From: JBFGCA01 sp041567315
Lineage (GTDB): Bacteria; Acidobacteriota; Thermoanaerobaculia; Multivoradales; JAHEKO01
NCBI GenBank assembly: GCA_041567315.1
Contig: JBFGCA010000172.1
Location: 1-6,627 of the forward strand
Reading direction: 5' to 3'
DNA length: 6,627 nucleotides
Below the pieces are notes generated by a model that saw nothing but the letters and a program-made list of their open reading frames with translations, was not told the origin of the DNA and made no database searches. Each line of letters begins with the position of its first letter. Position 1 is the first letter of the stretch. The position numbers were made by a program, and so were the translations under genes. Of this stretch, positions 6,214-6,627 are shown piece after piece.

Positions 6214-6627
6214 TCAGCGGACCTCACCGTCGAGATTGGCGTAGTAGACCTTCGGCTCGGTGTTGAGGAAGGGCTTCAGGACCTGGAGCTGGCTCATCCG
6301 CATCAGGCGGCGCAGCGGGCTGGCCAGCGAGTGGAGCTCACCGAACACCCGGGCGCCGGTGGGGCAGACCTCGACGCAGGCCGGCAGCAGCCCCCTGGTG
6401 ATCCGGTGGTAGCAGAAGGTGCACTTGTCGGCCGTCTTGGTCCGGGGGTCGAGGTAGCGGGCGCCGTAGGGGCAGGCCTGGATGCAGTAGCGGCAGCCGA
6501 TGCAGTAGTCGGCGTCCACCAGGGTCACGCCGTCCTCGGTCATGAAGGTGGCGCCCACCGGGCAGACCTGGACGCAGGGCGGGTTGTCGCAGTGGTTGCA
6601 CAGCTTGGGGATGAAGAAGGCGCGCAG
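6214..6627 (-). CDS. DmsB/NrfC/PsrB-type 4Fe-4S electron-transfer subunit, N-terminus outside window
   Basis: The frame runs from the window edge (6627) to TGA 6216-6214, giving 137 visible residues. The GTG at 6558 is internal, not the start, because a cysteine cluster precedes it in frame. Visible cysteine groups are CNHCDNPPCVQVCP, CIGCRYCIQACP and CTFCYHRITRGLLPACVEVCP (C-x2-C-x11-C-x3-C). These are the later three cluster-binding groups of four-cluster DmsB-like proteins; the first is presumably beyond the edge. Such subunits pass electrons between a catalytic or haem subunit and a quinone-reactive NrfD partner, which is encoded immediately downstream with 2 nt between stop and start. 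The tail after the last cluster (about 55 residues, ending KVYYANLDGEVR) is typical of the family. Whether it works with a molybdoenzyme or a multiheme cytochrome cannot be told here. Confidence 0.93.
   Translation of the reverse strand: MRAFFIPKLCNHCDNPPCVQVCPVGATFMTEDGVTLVDADYCIGCRYCIQACPYGARYLDPRTKTADKCTFCYHRITRGLLPACVEVCPTGARVFGELHSLASPLRRLMRMSQLQVLKPFLNTEPKVYYANLDGEVR
6222..6227 (-). promoter_or_regulatory. Ribosome binding site for NrfD GTG start
   Basis: GTGAGG on the minus strand ends 10 nt before the GTG at 6211 and lies inside the last codons of the Fe-S gene. It supports the non-ATG start and translational coupling of the two genes. Confidence 0.4.

Noticed and set aside
2685..6227. 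1,180-codon open frame on the minus strand
   Set aside because: It overlaps the kinase and NrfD genes in another frame, is dominated by Arg/Pro/Gly/Ala, and shows no domain; long shadow frames are expected at this GC content.
2972..6244. 1,090-codon open frame on the plus strand
   Set aside because: It is antisense to the kinase, NrfD and Fe-S genes, has low-complexity composition and no recognisable motif.

Overview
The window is about 6.6 kb of very GC-rich bacterial DNA. Its gene mix is a multiheme c-type cytochrome, a DmsB/NrfC-type iron-sulfur subunit with an NrfD/PsrC-type membrane subunit, and a soluble Ser/Thr kinase fused to a TolB-like domain and TPRs. This suggests Acidobacteriota (Thermoanaerobaculia-like) or a related GC-rich, respiration-flexible phylum. 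The taxonomy is an inference from gene types and composition, not from a marker gene.

Layout. Positions 1-828 (+) hold the 3' part of an octaheme-or-larger cytochrome c. Everything else of substance is on the minus strand, in transcription order from the right edge: an iron-sulfur protein (window edge to 6214), NrfD (6211-5009, GTG start 2 nt after the previous stop), the kinase/TolB-like/TPR protein (4897-2741), a decayed Xre/MbcA-RES toxin-antitoxin remnant (about 2703-2435), and a complete DUF222-HNH (13E12-family) endonuclease (2371-986). The cytochrome and the endonuclease converge on a 157-bp intergenic stretch.

The redox genes fit one theme. NrfD would exchange electrons with the quinone pool, the Fe-S subunit would wire electrons to or from it, and multiheme cytochromes would act as periplasmic carriers. 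The catalytic partner lies outside the window or is absent. The kinase, TA remnant and HNH gene look like accessory DNA lying between the two redox loci.

The most unusual signal is a 20-bp palindrome, GACGTTTCCGCGGAAACGTC. It occurs perfectly at 940-959 and 4948-4967, and nearly perfectly at 2707-2726 (18/20) and 1515-1534 (18/20). The three intergenic copies lie 26, 14 and 41 nt downstream of the HNH, kinase and NrfD stop codons, so they divide the accessory DNA into gene-sized blocks. The fourth lies inside the HNH gene, where it encodes Val-Ser-Ala-Glu-Thr. A decayed TA module is cut off next to one copy, and the HNH gene begins with a good -35/-10 promoter, a probably leaderless start and a hairpin containing the start codon. 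A mobile or target-site relationship between the HNH protein and the palindrome is a testable hypothesis, not an established fact.
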